Below the pieces are notes generated by a model, which searched no databases, was not told the DNA's origin, and worked only from the letters and a program-made list of their open reading frames with translations. 64,000 nt of DNA from Chloroflexota bacterium. Lineage in GTDB: Bacteria > Chloroflexota > Chloroflexia > Thermomicrobiales > UBA6265. The stretch spans positions 1 through 64,000 of the forward strand of contig JAEWEG010000052.1 in assembly GCA_023389575.1 (NCBI GenBank), in the 5' to 3' direction. The position numbers and the translations under genes are program-made. Shown here piece after piece: positions 60,426 to 64,000 of this stretch. The first letter of the stretch is position 1, and each line of letters begins with the position of its first letter.

Positions 60426-61208
60426 ATGACCAAGCCAGTTCGCGTCACCGTCTGGAACGAATTCCGCCACGAGCAGAAGGATGAGCATATCGGCTCGATC
60501 TACCCCAAGGGCATCCACGGCGCGATCGCCGAGGGGCTCGAGGCGGCCGGTGGTTTCGAGGTGCGCACCGCCACCCTCGATGAGCCCGAGCACGGTCTCA
60601 CCCAGGACGTGATCGACAACACCGATGTCTTCGTCTGGTGGGGCCACATGGCCCATGGCGAGGTGGCCGACGAGGTCGTCAGCCGCGTCCACAAGCGCGT
60701 GCTCGATGGCGCCGGCCTGATCGTCCTCCACTCCGGCCATTTCTCGAAGATCTTCAAGCGCCTGATGGGTACCACCTGCGACCTGAAGTGGCGCGAGGCC
60801 GATGAGAAGGAGCGACTCTGGGTGGTTTCGCCTGGTCACCCGATCGTCGATGGCGTTGGTGAGTACATCGAACTGGCCCAGGAAGAGATGTACGGCGAGC
60901 CGTTCGGCATTCCGCAGCCCGACAACCTGATCTTCGTGAGCTGGTTCCAGGGCGGCGAAATCTTCCGCAGCGGCGCGGCCTACTATCGTGGCCAGGGCAA
61001 GGTGTTCTACTTCCGGCCCGGCCACGAGACCTATCCGACCTACTACAACGAGCAGATTCGCAAGGTCATCGCCAACGCCGCCAACTGGGCGGCCCCGGTC
61101 GACCGGCCGGCGCCAATCCTCGGCAACCAGGACCCAATCGAGGACCTGCCGTGGTACGACCGCAAGCACGCGGTCACCGAGCAGTTTGGTGACGCCTCCC
61201 TCGACTAG
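60426..61208 (+). CDS. ThuA-domain protein
   Basis: 260 aa. ThuA-like proteins (class I glutamine amidotransferase-like fold) accompany disaccharide use in rhizobia and sugar oxidoreductases elsewhere. Visible are VTVWNEFRHEQ, VFVWWGHMAHGEV, GLIVLHSGHFSK and FYFRPGHETYPTYYN. It lies between the Gfo/Idh/MocA gene and the flavin oxidase; ThuA-MocA pairs are common. It probably takes part in carbohydrate breakdown; the exact reaction is unknown. Confidence 0.88.
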   Translation: MTKPVRVTVWNEFRHEQKDEHIGSIYPKGIHGAIAEGLEAAGGFEVRTATLDEPEHGLTQDVIDNTDVFVWWGHMAHGEVADEVVSRVHKRVLDGAGLIVLHSGHFSKIFKRLMGTTCDLKWREADEKERLWVVSPGHPIVDGVGEYIELAQEEMYGEPFGIPQPDNLIFVSWFQGGEIFRSGAAYYRGQGKVFYFRPGHETYPTYYNEQIRKVIANAANWAAPVDRPAPILGNQDPIEDLPWYDRKHAVTEQFGDASLD

Positions 61209-61235
61209 GTCGCGAGGCACGGAGAACGACACAGC

Positions 61236-62390
61236 ATGAGCAACAGGCGGGCCGATGTCATCGTACTCGGCGGCGGAACGATGGGAACGGCGACGGGATG
61301 GGCATTGGCTCGCCAGGGCGTGAACGTGGCCGTGCTGGAGCAGTTCCAGCACATTCACGGCAACGGTAGCCATGGCGGCAAGCACCGCATCTTCCGCCAC
61401 GCCTACGCCGAGGGAGCGCTCTATGTTCCGTGGACCCTGGAGGCCGACCGGCTGTGGTCGGACCTCCAGGAGCGCACGGGATCGTCGATCCTGCATCGCA
61501 TCGGCTGCATCGACATCTCCGCGCCCGGCTACCATCGCGCCCGCGACGCCTACGACAGCGCCAGGGCCCACGGGGTCGATGCCGAATGGATCACCGGCGC
61601 CGATGTGAACGCCCGCTGGCCGATCTGGAACCTGCCCGAGGACCGCGAGGTTTGCTACGGTCCCCAGGCCGGGTACGTCGATGTCGCCAGCGGCCTGTAC
61701 GCGCTCGCCAGCGAGTTTCGCGCCGCCGGTGGCCTGCTGGTGGACAACACACCGGTCACGTCGTGGTCGGCCAGCGATTCCGGCGTCGAGGTCGTCACCG
61801 ATGCTGGGACCTGGACGGCCGACCGGCTGGTCATCACCGCCGGGGCGTGGTCGATCCATCTCCTGCGCGACCTCGGTATTCCTCTCACGGTCCGTCGAAA
61901 GCCGGTCATGTGGTTCGAAGTCGACGCCGATCACGCCAGCCTCGCCTCGCCAGGCGCGATGCCGGTGTTCATCAGCGACGACGAGCACGGTGAGTACTAC
62001 GGTATCCCCGAACCCGACTTCCCGGCAGTGAAGATCGGCAGACACGATGGCGGTGAGGCGGTCGATCCAAACACCATTCGCCGCGTGGTCGACCCGGTTG
62101 ACAGCGAGCAGGACGTGTTGCCCTTTATCCGGCGCAGGCTGAAAGGGTTCACTGGCAGGCTGGTGGATACCTCCGTCTGCATGTACACGCTCACGCCAGA
62201 CGAAGACTTCGTGATCGACCGGCATCCGGAATGGAGCCGGGTGACGATCGCCGCCGGGTTCAGCGGCCACGGGTTCAAGTTCACCCCCAAGGTTGGCGAA
62301 TACCTCGCCGAACTCACCACCAGCGACGCAGCGGATCCGCTTCCCGAATTCTCCCTCGGTCGGTTCGCCACGGTGACCGGCAAGGCCTGA
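61236..62390 (+). CDS. MTOX/SolA-like sarcosine-type FAD oxidase
   Basis: 384 aa. DAO-family flavoprotein. VIVLGGGTMGTATGWALARQG is the FAD-binding start; HGGKHRIFRHAY and the C-terminal CMYTLTPDEDFVIDRHP match monomeric sarcosine and N-methyltryptophan oxidases. The Cys in CMYT is the likely covalent FAD ligand, and FSGHGFKF the conserved end. It oxidises an N-methyl amino acid or amine, releasing formaldehyde and H2O2. An organic-hydroperoxide reductase gene lies just downstream. Confidence 0.88.
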   Translation: MSNRRADVIVLGGGTMGTATGWALARQGVNVAVLEQFQHIHGNGSHGGKHRIFRHAYAEGALYVPWTLEADRLWSDLQERTGSSILHRIGCIDISAPGYHRARDAYDSARAHGVDAEWITGADVNARWPIWNLPEDREVCYGPQAGYVDVASGLYALASEFRAAGGLLVDNTPVTSWSASDSGVEVVTDAGTWTADRLVITAGAWSIHLLRDLGIPLTVRRKPVMWFEVDADHASLASPGAMPVFISDDEHGEYYGIPEPDFPAVKIGRHDGGEAVDPNTIRRVVDPVDSEQDVLPFIRRRLKGFTGRLVDTSVCMYTLTPDEDFVIDRHPEWSRVTIAAGFSGHGFKFTPKVGEYLAELTTSDAADPLPEFSLGRFATVTGKA

Positions 62391-62461
62391 TTTCCTTGTC
62401 GGCCCGTTTTCCACGGCGCCCGTTTCGGTGAAATCGCTGTCACATTCCCATGATGTTTGAG

Positions 62462-62498
62462 AACACCCGTGTACCTACAGGGAGGGCCCGGGTGTTTT
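62462..62498 (+). terminator. terminator of SolA-like gene
   Basis: AACACCCG (62462-62469) / CGGGTGTT (62489-62496) followed by TT. Confidence 0.65.
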
Positions 62499-62537
62499 CA
62501 TGGGCCTCCGGTGCATCTCCCACTGACCAGAAAAATC

Positions 62538-62560
62538 TAAACCTCTAGTAAACCTATACT
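62538..62560 (+). promoter_or_regulatory. ohr promoter region with repeated TAAACCT
   Basis: TATACT (62555-62560) is a likely -10. TAAACCT occurs twice (62538-62544 and 62549-62555), 11 bp apart, overlapping it; a possible OhrR-type or other repressor site in an AT-rich patch. Confidence 0.45.
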
Positions 62561-62654
62561 AATGGCTGGGGTGATGATCCATGTCGCGGTATAGGCTTTG
62601 TCATTCGCTTCCGGATGGAAGCCTGACTTATCGAAGTGAACGAAATGGGGCCCC

Positions 62655-63086
62655 ATGTCCATCGCCAGGATCAACCCGATATATACCGCCACAGTCAACG
62701 TAACTGGAGGTCGCCACGACGGCACCGCTGTCAGCGACGATGGGGTGCTCGACCTTCGCCTCTCACCGCCGGGTGCGAAGCGGGACGAGCCGTCCACCAA
62801 TCCCGAGCAACTGTTTGCGGCGGGGTACGCCGCCTGTTACCAGAGCGCGCTGATGGGTGCCGCCCGCGCCGCTGGCGTCGACGCTTCCGAGAGCACCGTC
62901 TCGGCGGATGTTGCCCTGGGTAAGGAGGATGGCACGGACCTGTTTGGCCTGAAGGTTACGCTCACCGTTGCCATTCCGGGCGTTGACAAGGCACAGGTCC
63001 AGGAACTGGCGGAGGAAGCAGACAAGACCTGCCCGTACTCCCGCGCCACCAGGGGAAATATCGAGGTGGTCGTTCGCGCCGCCTAG
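62655..63086 (+). CDS. ohr: organic hydroperoxide resistance protein (Ohr)
   Basis: 143 aa, OsmC/Ohr family. It reduces organic hydroperoxides with two redox Cys: AACYQSAL (first) and KTCPYSRATRGN (second), and the Ohr-type start YTATVNVTGGRHDGTAVSDDG. It fits Ohr better than OsmC because of this Cys spacing and the sequence RATRGNIEVV. The ATG at 62655 has only a weak SD (GGGG). It follows the H2O2-generating oxidase. Confidence 0.93.
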   Translation: MSIARINPIYTATVNVTGGRHDGTAVSDDGVLDLRLSPPGAKRDEPSTNPEQLFAAGYAACYQSALMGAARAAGVDASESTVSADVALGKEDGTDLFGLKVTLTVAIPGVDKAQVQELAEEADKTCPYSRATRGNIEVVVRAA

Positions 63087-63111
63087 TCGCTCGAACAACG
63101 CATGATGACAT

Positions 63112-63136
63112 GGGGAGGTCTCTCGACCTCCCCTTT
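63112..63136 (+). terminator. terminator of ohr
   Basis: 9-bp arms GGGGAGGTC (63112-63120) / GACCTCCCC (63125-63133) and TTT. Confidence 0.85.
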
Positions 63137-63322
63137 GTCGCGCACCCAAAATTTCGCGCCGCTTTCGCCGCGACCACGCTTTATCGACCAGTTCACACCG
63201 ATTCCCGTCGCGGGGCTTGTGCTTCCACCCGTGCGCTGGGATAGTGACGCCACTCAACGGCCATCACCGGGTCCCAAGACGCGACGTCATGCAATTCCCC
63301 GAGCGCACACCTGGAGCACCAC

Positions 63323-64000
63323 ATGGTTGAAATCGAACTGGTCGCCACCGACGTCCGGAACGTCGATCTCGTCGTAGTGGGAGGTGGCCTCGCCGGGTCC
63401 TGCGCCGCCATCGCCGCCGCCCGCAAGGGCGCGTCGGTCGTGCTGGTGCAGGAACGCCCGGTGCTCGGTGGCAACAGCAGCAGCGAAGTCCGCGTCGGCC
63501 CGGTCGGCGCGTCCCAGAGCGGGTACCACCGCGATGCCCGGGAAACCGGCATCATCGAGGAGATCTTCCTGGAGGTTCGCGCCAGGGCATATGGGCTCAA
63601 GCAGTTTAACGGCAGCCACTACCCGTTTTGGGACGTCATCATCTCCGAGAAGGTCGAAGCCGAACCAAACCTCGAGCTCCTGCTCAACACCAGGGTGATC
63701 GGCGTCTCATCGTCCGAAACCAACGTCGAAGGCTACGAACGGCAAATCGACCGCCTCTGGGCGGTCCAGCAAGGCACTGAGCGCGTCTTCGACCTGTCCC
63801 CGAAGGCGGTGATCGACGCCACTGGCGACGGTTTCGTCGCCTTCCAGGCGGGCGCGCCGTTCCGCTACGGCCGGGAGGCGCGCTCCGAGTTCAACGAGTC
63901 GTGGGCACCGGAGGAAGCGGACGATATCGTCCTGGGGTCGAGCATCATGTTCGCCGCCCGCGACGTTGGGCGGCCGGTCCCGTTCGTCGCGCCCGAGTGG
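63323..64000 (+). CDS. FAD-dependent oxidoreductase, partial
   Basis: About 226 residues are visible; the 3' end is outside the window. VDLVVVGGGLAGSCAAIAAARKGASVVLVQERPVLGGNSSSEVR is the dinucleotide-binding start typical of the FAD_oxidored (Pfam PF12831-like) family found in sugar and polysaccharide loci. A second conserved segment is AVIDATGDGFVAFQAGAPFRYGREAR. GGAG seven bases before the ATG. Confidence 0.85.
   Translation, partial: MVEIELVATDVRNVDLVVVGGGLAGSCAAIAAARKGASVVLVQERPVLGGNSSSEVRVGPVGASQSGYHRDARETGIIEEIFLEVRARAYGLKQFNGSHYPFWDVIISEKVEAEPNLELLLNTRVIGVSSSETNVEGYERQIDRLWAVQQGTERVFDLSPKAVIDATGDGFVAFQAGAPFRYGREARSEFNESWAPEEADDIVLGSSIMFAARDVGRPVPFVAPEW

Noticed and set aside
59976..62414. 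812-aa minus-strand open frame
   Set aside because: Entirely antisense to the Gfo/Idh/MocA, ThuA and SolA-like genes, whose motifs are unmistakable.

Overview
The window is GC-rich bacterial chromosome, densely coded on both strands. I infer a Thermomicrobia-like member of the Chloroflexota. The reasons are a large ABC-importer repertoire, a Tat-exported oligopeptide-binding protein, heparinase II/III, ThuA and Gfo/Idh/MocA enzymes, HemQ, a single alpha2 glycyl-tRNA synthetase and the overall codon style. This is inference from gene content; no rRNA marker is present. I saw no tRNA, rRNA, CRISPR array, insertion sequence or prophage. Both ends cut genes: a FemAB-like gene at the left and an FAD oxidoreductase at the right.

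Layout. 0-3.5 kb: a minus-strand operon of unrecognised proteins (a 44-aa protein, a 575-aa protein, a HEAT-repeat protein) ending in FemAB. 3.6-5.1 kb: two tandem DUF2795-like proteins converge on hemQ. 5.3-9.8 kb: a ROK regulator leads a sugar ABC importer operon, with a near-consensus promoter abutting a perfect 23-bp palindrome. 9.8-24 kb: housekeeping genes (uvrC, tsaC, rarA, rph, a HisC-like protein without the catalytic lysine, metallophosphoesterase, D,D-carboxypeptidase, pseudouridine synthase, cmk, plsC, a small P-loop kinase, obg). 23.8-33.4 kb: sigA with a long leader, lysA, rarD, an ABC-F ATPase with tiny leader ORFs, coaE, a DsbA-like protein, mutY and paiB. 33.4-37.5 kb: an MFS exporter/TetR operon plus DUF305 and DUF3105 proteins. 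37.6-44.6 kb: glycyl-tRNA synthetase, a tyrosine recombinase, alanine dehydrogenase, rseP and ispG. 44.7-53.4 kb: heparinase II/III and a complete oligopeptide-type ABC importer whose two ATPases are fused in one chain.

53.6-58.1 kb holds the most unusual locus. It is an NMT1/TauA-type binding protein, an SsuB-like ATPase, and a 568-aa protein that joins a TauC/SsuC-type permease to a complete MenA-like UbiA prenyltransferase. A membrane-anchored metallophosphoesterase follows. The genes overlap by 4 bp and look translationally coupled. I suggest an import-and-prenylate system, in which an aromatic (perhaps quinone-precursor) compound is taken up and prenylated by the same membrane complex.

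58.1-64 kb: an APH(6)-family kinase, then Gfo/Idh/MocA, ThuA and MTOX/SolA-like genes, followed by ohr and a partial FAD oxidoreductase, suggesting catabolism of sugars or N-methyl compounds.

Several start codons (uvrC, mutY, possibly the MFS gene) lie exactly 6 nt after a -10-like hexamer and have no Shine-Dalgarno, which suggests leaderless mRNAs. Other genes (obg, heparinase, the NMT1-type binding protein, ald) have clear SD sequences, so both modes appear to be used.
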